Shown: in pieces, positions 11,549 to 27,456 of the stretch
Layout: every line of letters begins with the position of its first letter
Numbering within the stretch: the stretch's first letter is position 1
Assembly: GCA_964006375.1 (NCBI GenBank)
Contig: OZ023263.1
Coordinates: forward strand, 138,355,173-138,419,172
Reading direction: 5' to 3'
Length of the DNA stretch: 64,000 nucleotides
Origin: Tillus elongatus
Taxonomy: Eukaryota > Arthropoda > Insecta > Coleoptera > Cleridae
Notes under the pieces: model-generated
Told to the model about the DNA's origin: nothing
Databases searched by the model: none
Seen by the model: the letters and a program-made list of their open reading frames with translations, nothing else
Translations under genes and position numbers: made by a program

Positions 11549-12360
11549 CTTGCAACCTTTACTCGGCAAACTCATCTTAGCAAGAAAGTGCACGTCTTCA
11601 CTGGCCAATTAGCCACATGTCAAATAACTCGTTATAAATTCTCGTTTTTTTCGAGAGCATCTAAACTCACACACACAATAGTATTTTTCAACTATCTCCA
11701 TTCAGAAAGTTAGCAGGATTTTTATTTAATTAACAATGAAATGGTCATCTTTTATGAAAGCAGTGATATACTATTTACTTTCTGATGACACGAAAATATT
11801 AAAAGTTTTACTTTTTGAATAACTTCGAAACAATCCATTAAAGCGTAAAAGTTTCGTGTATAGCAATATAGAGGCTGTTCTGTTAAAAAAAGGCAAATAT
11901 AGGCAAGTTTTCGCGAATTAGCATGTATAGCGGAAATATTTGGTGCTTATTTCCATACAAATTATGGAGATATTAAAATACAAAATTTGTATTATAATTT
12001 TTACTCCGAGAGATATTATATTTGATTACATATAAACGTACCACCTTTATGTTTTAATCAATGGGGATGATATTGTTATTAAATAAATATTTCCTTACTC
12101 TTTACCTTAGGTTTTCAAAACAAAGGTGAAAATACTTTGCCTGGGAATACCATTTTTTTTATATGTATAAAGGATAATTATATTAATTTTAGTAGTTTAT
12201 TGTTTAGCGGTATAGAACATCTTAATTTAATGCAAATAAAATTTGTTTACCTATCTTAATTTACTTCGTTTCTTTATGCAGTCCTACAATCACTATAATA
12301 TAGAATTTATGCAGTATACTGTATTTACCTCCCCTCACATTACTATATCCCTACCACATT
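11549..12360. other. No feature recognised
   Basis: AT-rich; a (CA) patch near 11670 and homopolymers only. Confidence 0.5.
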
Positions 12361-14518
<2,158 letters not shown>

Positions 14519-15068
14519 CTATAAAAACAAAGGAGTTATCGAACTTTGCTTCTTGGTTGGTACACTCTGTTAATAAATATAAATAAAGGGATAAAATAAA
14601 TTACAATTTCCAGTTAAATGGATACAAAATAAACTAATCGTAAGTGCATTATTTAATTGGATTATAATTAGGAATAGATCAAGGAAAAAGGAAGCCATTA
14701 AACAGATGCGTAGTTACGTAAGATAAATCAATTAATTTATTCGAGTGATAATGATACATTTTAAGGTTACTTTTAAAAAATCTCAATTACATTTGTAGCG
14801 ATTTATCTTGTCGAATTAGGTTTATTACATCATAAAATTTCAAGTAACTTTATTGAGGTTTATTCTTAACGTTTTAATTTGGTTGCAAAGGGATAACAAT
14901 AAAGTCCTGGGGCAATAAGTGCGTTGTGGAAATAAATTATCATTAACATTTTTTAAATGCCAAAGCTCATTTTTCCTTCACTCAGAAACATCAAATTTGA
15001 ATGATATATTCTCTATAGTGAAAATTTGGGTACCTAATTTTGTATTACCTATTTTTTGCCTGTAGTAT
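14519..15068. other. No feature recognised
   Basis: AT-rich sequence with no recognisable open frame. Confidence 0.5.
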
Positions 15069-15212
15069 TAAGTACACTTGGAGAACACCCAAATCACCAC
15101 AACACATATTTCAGAGACCTTATGATCGTTTCGTTGACAAAGTCAACATCTTCAGAGGAAGAAAAATTCTAACATGTGTTGTGGTGATTTGGGTGTTCTC
15201 CAAGTGTACTTA
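15069..15212. mobile_element. Fold-back MITE-like element M4 (near-perfect 39-bp inverted repeats)
   Basis: Left arm 15069-15107 (TAAGTACACTTGGAGAACAC start, ACCACAACACAT end) and right arm 15174-15212 are exact or near-exact inverses around a 66-base centre. This is the best preserved copy and defines the ends of the family. Confidence 0.88.
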
Positions 15213-16520
<1,308 letters not shown>

Positions 16521-17320
16521 TACATTGGCTTTTCTGAAGAACTCGAGAGATTATCTATCACTCATCCTAGTGCAAAAGTTTTGGTATCTGGTGATTTCAA
16601 TCTTCCCCATGGCATATGGTCTCAACATAGCCTTGGCTCCAGTGTTTCAGTTCAGCTAGGCTCTCCACCAAGTGAAATTCTAGCAGCTGAGTGGTACTTC
16701 AATTTGTTCCAGCTGAATAGTCTCTTCTCCATCAACAGTTCACTGTTGGATCTTGTTTTATACTCTGACAGTGATATTGTTCCTCAGCCTCCAGATATGG
16801 TTCTAATTACTGAAGATTCGCACCATCCACCGTTTCAGTTTCAGCTACATCACGACTGGTGCACCAACAACGTTGGATTTGTTCCAGATGGTTATTACAG
16901 GGATTTCAAGTATGCTGACTTTGTATCAATTTCAGGGTTTTTAGAATTACTTAGTTGGGATACTTTGTTTGAAAATAAATCCCGTGAGTTGATGGTGAAA
17001 ACGCTTTATGATATTTTGTACATTGCTATTGATTTATATGTTCCTTTAAAGAAGCTTTCTTCTAAAAAGTTTCCACGATGGATTACACCTGAACTTACAA
17101 ACTTAATCTATCTTAAAATGCAAGCACATCTCAAATATCAGGTAACCAAGTCTGCTTATGAGTATGTAAAATTTTCTAAATTAAGGTCTCTATGTAAGAA
17201 AATTTCGTGAAGCTTACATTAACTATGTTTCCGAAACTGAGTCATCTTTATGTAATAATACTAAACCTGATTTGTTAACTCTAAGTATAAGAATGCTGAT
17301 TTTCCAAGTGAAGTCTCAAC
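16521..17320 (+). pseudogene. LINE B endonuclease region (part 1 of a split copy)
   Basis: The 209-codon frame opening at 16581 begins SGDFNLPHGIW, the GDFN metal-binding motif of an AP-type endonuclease of jockey/CR1-type LINEs, and carries the region between endonuclease and RT (KFPRWITPELTNL). The start of the endonuclease (before GDFN) is mostly missing, so the copy is 5'-truncated at the junction with LINE A. Frameshifts follow 17208. Codons KNADFPSEVS around 17290-17315 are the last recognisable LINE B sequence before a LINE A copy interrupts it; LINE B resumes at about 20346 with SSGLDIVDVSAEYFS. Confidence 0.8.
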
Positions 17321-20300
17321 GGACGTTTCCGGTTCTGGTGTATGAGTCGGTTTCCCTTATAAACAAAAATGATGATGGCTCCTACTTCTACAAAATATTC
17401 CGGAGGCAAATTACCCCTCCATTCGGATCTCCGGGAGAGGGGTGTACAGGGGGCGCCAACATCAAGATTTAACATATCCTTTTCGAATATATGTGGCCTA
17501 AATTCTAACCTGAACTCCGTCCACCATTTTCTCCAGGCTAACAGGCCCCAACTCATCTTCCTCACCGAAACCCAAATCAGTGCCAAAAACAGCCCCTAAT
17601 CACCTTAATTTCCCGGGGTATGAGCTCCTTACTTCCTTTAGATTGCATGGAGGCGTGTGCGCATACGTCCGTAGCAATCTACCCTGCACCAGACTCCCCA
17701 ATTTAGAAGCTGGAAGAAAAGACATACTATGGATAAAACTCTCTCAGGGCTGCAACTAAATGCATCTGTTGCATTTACCGGTCACCTTCTGACAACAACT
17801 TTGTCCAGCTTTTTGACTACCTTTCTGAAAAAAACCTGAATATCCTTCCTCCGAGGTCACTATTCTTGGTGACTTCAATGTCCATAATAAGGAATGGCTA
17901 GGATCTTCAAAAAGCGATCCACAAGGGAGAGCAGCGGAGGCCTTTGCAATCAGCAATTCTTTAGCCAATATGGTTCAGCAACCTACTTACTTTCCTCGTA
18001 TACCAACACACAGCTCAAATCCCTTGGATCTCCGTCTTACTACAAAACCTGAATGCTATAACATATCAGTCACCGCTCCCCTTGGCCGCTCAGACCACGG
18101 CATGGTCACTGCTTCCTGCGAAATGCAACCCGTGGTCACACAGTCATCGCACCCACGTATCGTTTGGCACTACAACTCCGCAAACTGGGACGAAATGCGG
18201 GATTACTTTTCCTCATTTCCATGAGCGTCTGTCTGCTTCTCTCGTCCTGACCCCTCTGATATCTCACAAAACGTCACGGAAATTATCCAAGCCGGCATGG
18301 AATTATTTATTCCACGTACACAGAAAACCTCTTCAGTCACTCAAAAGCCCTGGTTCTCTAAATCCTGTGACAAGGCCAGACTTGAAAAGATCAAAGCTCA
18401 CAAAACGCGTCTACACAATCCCAGTCAAGAAAAACGTCAAGCATTTAACGGCGCAAGAAACCGCTATGTCCGCATTCCTTCTGAGGCAAAAAACTTGTTT
18501 AATAACCACATCAAAAACAAAGTCCTCTCAAGCTCCAGCGGCAGCAAACCCTTCTGGACTCTTGCTTAATCTATTGAGAATAATTTCTGCAAAAGCACGT
18601 TCCCACCTCTTGTCTCAGGGGATGAAATTGTTTCTACCGCCCTGGGATAGGCAATTCTACTATCAACCCACCTCCAAATGTTCAACCTCCAACAGTCCCC
18701 AATGTCGCGCATAAAATGACTGATATCATTTTCAAAACTAAAAAGGTACGAAAGATGCTCTCTTCTCTTAATAACAGGAAAGCCTCTAGTCTTGACGAGA
18801 TCCCAGCAATTGTTCTCAAAAATTGCGCACCAGAACTTGCTCCTGTCCTGACTCGTCTGTTTCAGATATCTTACAATAAAGGCATATTCCCTAGTAACTG
18901 GAAAACTGCTCGAGTACAACCCATCCCCAAGAAAGGATCCAAAGCGCTTCCTAGCAACTACAGGCCTATTTCTCTCCTTTCAGTCGTCTCTAAAGTGATG
19001 GAAAAGTATATAAACACCGAATTACTAAAATTTCTTGAAAAACACAGTCTAATCCACGACAGGCAGTATGGATTCCGTCAGCGCAGATCGACTGCCGACC
19101 TCCTTTCCTTTGTCAGCCATTCTTGGAACAAGTCTATGGAACTACACGGTGAATATCAGATTGTTGCTCTAGACATATCCAAAGCATTCGACCAGGTCTG
19201 GCACGCAGCGCTGCTTAATAAACTTCCGGCCTATGGCCTACCACCAAAACTTTGTACCTAGACAGCAAATTTCCTCTCCAACAGGAGCATTTCTGTTGTT
19301 GTGGATGGCCATTCCTCTAAACTGTATCCAATTAATGCAGGAGTTCCTCAAGGTTCAGCTTTAGCCCCTACTTTGTTTCTTCTCCACATCAATGACCTCC
19401 TCTCTAGCACATCCAACCAGTTCACAGTTACGCGGACGACAGCACCCTCCACTCAAATATACAATATTCTAAGCCTGTCTCTTTAGCCCAATTAGACGAG
19501 GATCGCAGACTCATGGAGGGTTCTGTCTCCGTGGATCTCCAAAAAATATTAGACTGGGGAAGTAGAAATCTTGTACAATTCAACCCCACCAAATCACAGT
19601 CTTGCTTTCTTTCTCATAAGAGATACACCAGCCCTAGACCCACTACAATGAACAACCAAGTTATTCAAAGTAATGAGTCCTTTTCTCTTGTTGGCATTTT
19701 TGTGGATCGAAATCTTAATTGGCACCAGCATGTCACATCAATTGCAGAAGCGGCTGCTAAGAAATTAGGCTTCCTCTTCCGGGCTTGCAAATACTTTTCA
19801 CCGGCTAATCTCTATACCTTATATACTTCACAAATAAGACCAAACCTCGAATACTGCTCCCAATCTGGGGTGCAGCTGCCGCTTCTACACTCGCTATCCT
19901 GGACTCCATTCAAAAGAGAGCTATACGTCTCATCGGTGACCCTACCCTCACCCAAAGGCTGCCATCCCTTGCCCACCGACGTGCCGTTGGTGACCTCTCT
20001 CTCTTTTATAGATATCTGCACGGGCACTGCTCAGAGGAGCTTTCCTCCATAGTTCCCCCACCTGCTGCTCCCAACAGATCTACCAGGGGAACAGAGCGAA
20101 TGCACCCTTTTACTGTCCAGGTCACCAGACATAGAACATCTTGTTATGCCCGCTCTTTTGTCCCGAGGACTTCCAAGTTGTGGAATTCCTTGCCGGCACA
20201 TGTTTTTCCTTCTCCGCCGAACCTCCAAACCTTCAAGTCCAGAATTAACAAGTTGCTTCTTTCCTCCTTGTCAACACCCACGGTACGATAGTATTTCGGC

Positions 20301-20345
20301 TGTGAGCCCTCGTGGTGTGTTGTTAAAATTTAAAAAAAAAGTACT
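17321..20345 (+). pseudogene. LINE A, nearly complete copy inserted in LINE B
   Basis: Plus-strand copy of the element seen in minus orientation at 61.1-64 kb. In order: a leader; endonuclease start (NICGLNSNLNSVHHFLQ, FLTETQ) from about 17470; LHGGVCAYVRSNLPCT; LGDFNVHNKEWLGSS near 17875; SDHGMV near 18090; RT from 18716 (NYRPISLLSVVSKV, QYGFRQRRSTADLL, LDISKAFDQVWHAALL, NAGVPQGSALAP); C-terminal [14 protein letters not shown] near 20170; and a 3' end GTGAGCCCTCGTGGTGTG running into an A-rich tail at 20345. At least six frameshifts or stops (for example TAG at 19259) inactivate it, and the YADD box is damaged by a frameshift near 19430. Jockey/CR1-like by domain order; exact clade not resolved. 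The 5' boundary is accurate only to about 30 bases. Confidence 0.85.
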
Positions 20346-22008
20346 TTAAAATATAAATATCAGATATGTTCATCGGGATTAGACATTGTTGACGTGTCCG
20401 CCGAGTATTTTTCGTTACTTTACAGTGGCAATAAGTGTTCTGCCCCTACCCATGAATTTTCTTATTCTGAGCTGAATCTGTCAGTGCACCACATTAAAAT
20501 ATCAGACATTTATTTTAAACGCGCAGCCCTAGATGTCAGTAAAAGTCCTGGACCAGACGGTATTCCCCCTCTCTTCTTAAGTGCTGTAGTTTTAATTTGT
20601 CTAGGCCCTTATGGTTCATCTTTAATTTATCTCTGGAAATGGGCGTTTTCCCTACATGCTGGAAACTTAGTTTCATTCTTCCAATTTTTAAAGCTGGTGA
20701 CAGAGGTCTTGTTGAGAACCACCGACCGATAAGTATTCTTAGCATTATTCATAAAATCTTTGAGGATCTTCTATGTGAGACTCTTACTTCTCTCCTAAGA
20801 GGTTCAATCATTGACCAGCAATATGAATTTATATCAGGTCGTTCTACTGACCTAAACTTGTTGGTGTACAGTGCCTACTTGTCAGTGTCCTTGGCGGCGG
20901 GTATTCAGGTTGACTCTGTTTATACCGACTTTTTCAAGGCCTTTGACAGAGTGAACCATAACCTCTTAATCCATAAGCTACATATGTTTGGTGTTGGCGA
21001 CCCACTTCTCAGCTGGATAGGTAGTTACCTTTCTGACAGATATCAGGTGGTGCGGATAGGGAATTTTATGTCCAATGGGATAAGAGTTTTGTCTGGCGTG
21101 CCCCAGGGTTCTCACTTAGGGCCTTTGCTATTTAATGTATTCATTAATGATATTCATGAGTGTTTCTCTCATTGTTGATTTTTATTGTTTGCTGACGATC
21201 TAAAATTATTTTCCAATATCACAAGTCCTTCAGACGTTTTTAAGATCCAGTACGACATTGACAACTTAATAAGCTGGTGTCTTAACAATGGGATGGAACT
21301 CAATCCATCTAAATGCCAATCAATTTCTTTTTATAGAGGAAGTAACAGACTTGAACACACCTAATACATCAAGGGTGTACCATTGAAGTCTGTTGAATTG
21401 GTTAGGGATTTGGGTGTTACATTTGATTTATCTTTTTCATTTATTCCTCATGTTTCTACTGTGATTTCTAAGTATCTGAATTTGTTTGGCTTTATTAAAA
21501 GATGTACCTCTGATTTCACCAACATCAGATCTGTTAAAATTCTTTATTTTTCTCTTGTACGTCCTCATCCTGAATATGCAAGTTTTTAAGGTTTCTTGCT
21601 TTCAAAAGCCACCATCATTATGGTAGTATCGATGATTTACTAACGTATTTTAATATCATGCCTCTTGATATTTGACGCAAACAAAAAGATTTAAAAAATT
21701 TTGACAATATAATTAACTTTGAGGTATCTTGTCCTAAATACTCTATGATCCACTGCTTTGTTCCACCAAGAGTAACTCGTTCAAAGAGTTCATTTCTTGT
21801 CGATTTTCATCGTACCAACTACAGTCACAACTCTTATTTAATTAGATGTTCAGTGTTGGCCAACAAATTGTCTGATGAACTTGACTTTTTCACGAGAAAA
21901 TCAGTTTTCTTAAAACAGCTGTCACTTTGTAAGTTTAGTTAATCGGTACTTAATATTTGTTGCCTATATTGCATATTTTTTTCATTTTTTCTAACTTGTA
22001 ACCATGTA
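20346..22008 (+). pseudogene. LINE B reverse transcriptase region (part 2 of a split copy)
   Basis: Plus-strand RT domain: SPGPDGIPPLFL near 20545, then FPTCWKLSFILPIFKAGDR, NHRPISILSIIHKIFE, FFKAFDRVNHNLL, SGVPQGSHLGPLLFNVFIND and the catalytic FADDLKLF box near 21190, followed by a thumb region (RDLGVTFDLSFSF) and C-terminal codons to about 21940. Stops at 21178 and 21363, plus frameshifts near 20600 and 21600, inactivate it. The sequence is clearly distinct from LINE A. It continues the endonuclease half at 16521-17320. Confidence 0.85.
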
Positions 22009-22575
22009 TCTATAAAAAAGAGCGAAAGAGATGACCAACGGCACATCGGTGGGCAAGGGCCGGCAGCCTTTGGGTGAGGGTAGGGTCACCGATGAGACGT
22101 ATAGCTCTCTTCTGAATGGAGTCCAGGATAGCGAGTGTAGAAGCTGCAGCGGCACCCCAGATGTGGGAACAGTATTCGATGTTTGGTCTTATTTGTGAAG
22201 TATATAAGGTATAGAGATTAGCTGGTGAAAAGTATTTGCGAAGCCGGAAGATGAAACCTAATTTCTTAGCAGCCTCTTCTGCAATTGATGTGACATGTTG
22301 GTGCCAATTGATATTACGATCCACAGAAATACCAACAAGTGAAATGGACTCGTGACTTTGAATAACTTGGTTGTTCATTGTGATGGGTCTAGGGCTGGTG
22401 TATCTGTTGTGAGAAAGAACGCAAGACTGACATTTGGTGAAGTTGAATTGTACAAGATTTCTACTTCCCCCGTCTAATATTTTTTGGAGATCAACGGAGA
22501 CAGAACCCTCCATGATTCTGCGATCCTCATCTAATTGGGCTAAAGAGACAGGCTTAGAATATTGTATATTTGTAT
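22009..22575 (-). pseudogene. LINE A internal fragment, minus strand (part 2 of a split copy)
   Basis: A 167-codon minus-strand frame (22010-22513) matches the post-YADD part of LINE A: SVSVDLQKILDGGSRNLVQF, VDRNINWHQHVTSIAEEAAK, ANLYTLYTSQIRPNIEYCSH, DSIQKRAIRLIGDPTL. It starts at the point where the copy at 16342-16520 stops, apart from roughly 150 missing bases, and is truncated upstream. A LINE fragment lacking its own 3' end is not expected from simple 5' truncation and supports a split copy. Confidence 0.85.
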
Positions 22576-22737
22576 GTTGAATAAATTATATTAGATCTAT
22601 TTGTTGTTTGAATTTTACCCCTCCAAAAAAAATGCTGATTTTAAGCCTGTGTTTCAGTTTACATCTTACTCTAACTATAAAAAGTATTCCATCATGTAAA
22701 AAAATGTTGAAAACAAACAGTGGTATGTTAAATAAAA
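22576..22737. other. Short spacer, no feature
   Basis: AT-rich sequence between the LINE A fragment and the H3 repeat. Confidence 0.5.
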
Positions 22738-23316
<579 letters not shown>

Positions 23317-23894
23317 AAGTGATATTAGATCTATCTGTTGGTTGAATTTCTCTCTCAAAATAAAAACGAAATTGTTGATGTTAAGCTTGTGTTTCCACAC
23401 ATATCTGATGGTTGTGGATTTTTATATAAAATATATTTATTTTGTTACACCCTACACACGGATGTATTTTTAGCCCAAGACTTGACAATTTTATTTTGAT
23501 TAACTCAATGTTTGTCATGGTGTTAAAGCAAATTTCCTTAAAAATTCTCTCTTTTCTAGTTTAATCAATCGATAATGTATTTTGCAAATGTAGGTTTGTC
23601 AGCGTGGTTATTTATAAGTGCAAAAATATGTTCTTTGTATCTGGTATTATAATATAAAATGTGTTTATTTTCTTAGACATCTGTTGACTTTTGCATTTCA
23701 CATGAAACAATAAAACTCTTACCATATGCGTACAAGAAAATACCGGTATGTTACTTAATAACAATTATCATACATGACATACAAAACTAAATTTAAGAAT
23801 TGTCTACTTTCCAAATTTCATCAAAATAGCTCTAAAACATATACATGCTGTTAATTTCCGAAGCAATCTCTTGACTTTTGCATTTCACATGAAA
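23317..23894. other. No feature recognised
   Basis: AT-rich; contains two copies of the phrase TTGACTTTTGCATTTCACAT (about 23690 and 23872), hinting at a minor local duplication. Confidence 0.5.
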
Positions 23895-24005
23895 AAGAGA
23901 ATTATTCATCCTCTGATGACCCTAACTTGGTTAGCGAGACGATCGTCAGGTCTTTTAAAAAGTGTTGTGGTGATTTGGGTTCTCGAAGTGTGCTTATCAG
24001 TGCTT
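23895..24005. mobile_element. Fold-back MITE-like element M5 (half copy)
   Basis: Only the right half is present: TCATCCTCTGATGACCCTAA, GGTTAGCGAGACGATCGTCA, GTGTTGTGGTGATTTGGG and TCTCGAAGTGTGCTTATCAG, matching M2 to M4. Confidence 0.7.
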
Positions 24006-25224
24006 ATAACAGGTTACAATCTTTACTTAGTGAATCTGTTGACTTTTGCGTTCCAAATGAACCAATAAAACTCTTACCATATGTGTTATAGAAAATTCCA
24101 GAAAATGATTTTTAAACAGTTTATGGAAACAATAAAGCGTAAAGTCTGATCGAAGCTGCTTTAGCCCATCATGATCTTAAAAAATATTTTGAATTGTTTG
24201 TAGGTGTCTTAAAATCGAAATTCATAGAGATAAAATCATTGAGTACTAAAAATAAAAACCTCACAGTCAACCAGTTTTGAACCTTATCACAAACTGGTCA
24301 ATAAGATGCACACAAAAAAATTGGAGTTTGCCTAGGACGAAAGTGGATGCATGTTGGAACGTCTTATGTGGTTGTACATAAATATTAATAAATATAGCTT
24401 CTAAGTAAATCAAGCGGGAGTGGTGTCAATACCTATAAACTGTCACCAAAAAATTAGATATTTGGAAAATAAGGAAGTTACTCCCACGACATACTTAGTA
24501 AAAATGTGGTGGAGCACAAACCGAAAGCGATTTAATATCTGGTACATACGTATGTAAAGATTTGATGTTGAACCTGGTTCTTGGATATTCAATTATATGA
24601 AAAATTTAACGAAAATATTAAAGTACAGAGGACTGATGCAAACAAACGCTAAAGTTACTGAACATTTTGAAGATATGTCCCCAAAACCAAGTAATACTGG
24701 AAACTTATTGTTTTTGATTTAGTTTACATTTACGCAAAGGCACTAGTAATGTTGCTAGCAATATTTACTGTACTGTGAGTAAATTAGTTTCCTGATAAAT
24801 ACCAACCACGTTACGAATGCGTACAAGTAAATAATTAAGCATAATGACGTCGGAAAGGGGCAAACTATCAAGTAATCTACTTCTTCATTCAAGTTACAGT
24901 TTTAATTTTTGTCCATGGACATCTTGCCAAATTATCAGGGAAATTCTGTTTGGTTGTGTGATTATTGACTTAAAACACAATTGCTTATAGCAGGTCACAA
25001 AACATAATTGCAGACGAGCTTTATTATATTGTAGAAAGATTAAACCACAAATAATTAAATTTGGAAAACATATATTTTTATAAGACCCTGGAAGTGTGGT
25101 TCCCCACTGTGACTTTATTCATGTCAACATTAGAAATGAAAGTTCACGGGGATAGTTAAGTAGGTACATAGCTGAAGTGACCTAGACTAAAAATGTCTCC
25201 CAGGAAATGTAACTATTAAGAAAA
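24006..25224. other. No feature recognised
   Basis: AT-rich sequence without an assignable open frame. Confidence 0.5.
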
Positions 25225-25690
25225 AAGTCTGGACGCAGCACTATCTAATTAAAAGAAAGCATTATTTAATCTATTCGAACTGAGCAGATTTTAACAAAAA
25301 TTCGCTACCATAACGCACTTGCTGCGTTCCGAATTTATTTTCTTACAAACATGCATTATAATTACGTAGTCGAAATTCGATATATTAAAGGTCAGCTCAG
25401 AACTGGCAAGGACCTGGGGAATGCGATTATCTAATTAAAACAAAGCATTGTTTAAGCTGTTTGAACTGAGCAGATTTTAATAAAAATTCGCTACCATAAC
25501 GCACTTGCTGCGTCCTGAATTTCTTTTCTTAGAAACATGCATTATAATTTCGTGGTCGAAATTCGATACATTAAAGGTCAGCTCAGAACTGGCACGGACC
25601 GGAATCCGACTATCGAATAAAACAATGCATTGTTTAATCTATTTGAACTGATCAGAGTTTAATAAAAATTCGCTACCACAACGCACATGC
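25225..25690 (+). repeat. 185-bp tandem array built from an H-family terminus
   Basis: Two and a half tandem units with a period of about 186 then 183 bases. Each has ATCTAATTAAAA, GAACTGAGCAGATTTTAA, AAAAATTCGCTACCATAACG, CACTTGCTGCGT, CATGCATTATAATT and AAAGGTCAGCTCAGAACTGG. The TTCGCTACCATAACGCACTT core is the same terminus seen at the ends of H3 and H8. The third unit ends within CGCACATGC. Confidence 0.85.
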
Positions 25691-25815
25691 ATATAAAGTC
25701 TGAAACCGACATCGGATGTGGGTTCCAGCGGTCCTAAATAGCGATCATTTGTAGAAATTTTTTCAAAATTCTAAAGTGATCTCATTAGTGAATTTTTTAA
25801 AAGAAAATTCACTAA
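25691..25815 (-). repeat. Helentron-like repeat, copy H4a (hairpin end)
   Basis: Carries the reversed GGATGTGGGTTCCAGCGGTC block and ends in a TAGTGAATTTTTTAAAAGAA hairpin (25786-25814), in minus orientation. Confidence 0.65.
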
Positions 25816-25869
25816 AACACTGCAACATAGATTTATGTTGACAAATCAAATTGTATTTTGTTTCCATAT

Positions 25870-26280
<411 letters not shown>

Positions 26281-27456
26281 CGTGTTTTTAATTTTGCCTA
26301 GAAAAAAATTTAAAGAGAATTTTGGAAACGCAATATTTTTGAAATATTGAGGTGAATCGAATGAAAATTTGCACATATATAGGAGACGTCACAATATATC
26401 TGTTAACCAATTTTCAAATTAATGGCATACGAGAAAAGGAGTTATTCGAAAATCAAAATTATAAATGATAGTCTAAGATATCAGTTCAAATTCCATAAAG
26501 AATGTTGCACGTTCAATGTTGACAAGGACGGTTATACTGTAAGTGTGTCATTTTGAGTAGATATTTCAAAACCGACCCAGGACACAACAGTCACCTGATT
26601 AAATATAAATGAGCCGGGCTGTCAGATATAATAAAAATTCATTTGAATCTTAAAATGTAAAACATATGGTCATAACATCTTTGTACCTATTGATGACAAA
26701 TAAAAGTTCGTCAAAAAATTAATCCATCCAGTAAATGTGGTTTAATATTCATAAATGTTGAGTTATCAATAATTCCTCATCATATTTATATTAAATTCTA
26801 ATTTACTCAATCTGACACCAACTTACTGGACCTGACACCGCCTATCTGCATCAAATATGTCAACGAAACAACAGTCATAATCTCAGGTGCAAAAAGATAC
26901 GTTTTTGTTGCACATCGAAACGTTTTAATTGCGTTCATTATTGAAGGGTTATTAAAAACGAAATATGCCACATTGTTTAACTTTATTAAGGTATGTACAG
27001 CGGTTTTTAGGCCATATTCTATTATAATCACGTTATGTAGTTGAGGTTAAGTCGCCACGTTTGTTGTTATAAAAGCTCTTTATATTATTTCTCTACATAT
27101 TCATGGGTTTTTAGCAAAACATCGTAAGCGCCGATCGTGAAATTTTACAGGAAACCCTTTTTTCTATAACTTTTTTCTTATTTGAGTTCGACAGATATTT
27201 TTTCCTGCTGAGAATAGTGCTATTCTAAGTACGTCTAGAATGTTAGTTAAAAAAAAGATAGCGTATTTCTGAATTATAGGACTTACGTTGTTCTGCCAGG
27301 AATAATAATTTGGGCTTGCTAGATACATATACGATGTTTTGCTGGGATTAAATTGCAAGTGGTTAATCATACGACGTTCTGCTGGGACTAAATTGCAAGA
27401 GTTATAGTGTTATAGACAAACTTTAAAATGAAAATCTGAATAAATCCATTTAAAAG
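26281..27456. other. No feature recognised
   Basis: AT-rich sequence. TTAATCATACGACGTTCTGC near 27363 partly repeats the phrase at about 27336. No domain is recognised. Confidence 0.45.

Noticed and set aside
24006..25224. Short open frames between M5 and the 185-bp array
   Set aside because: None exceeds chance length for AT-rich DNA and none shows a known motif.
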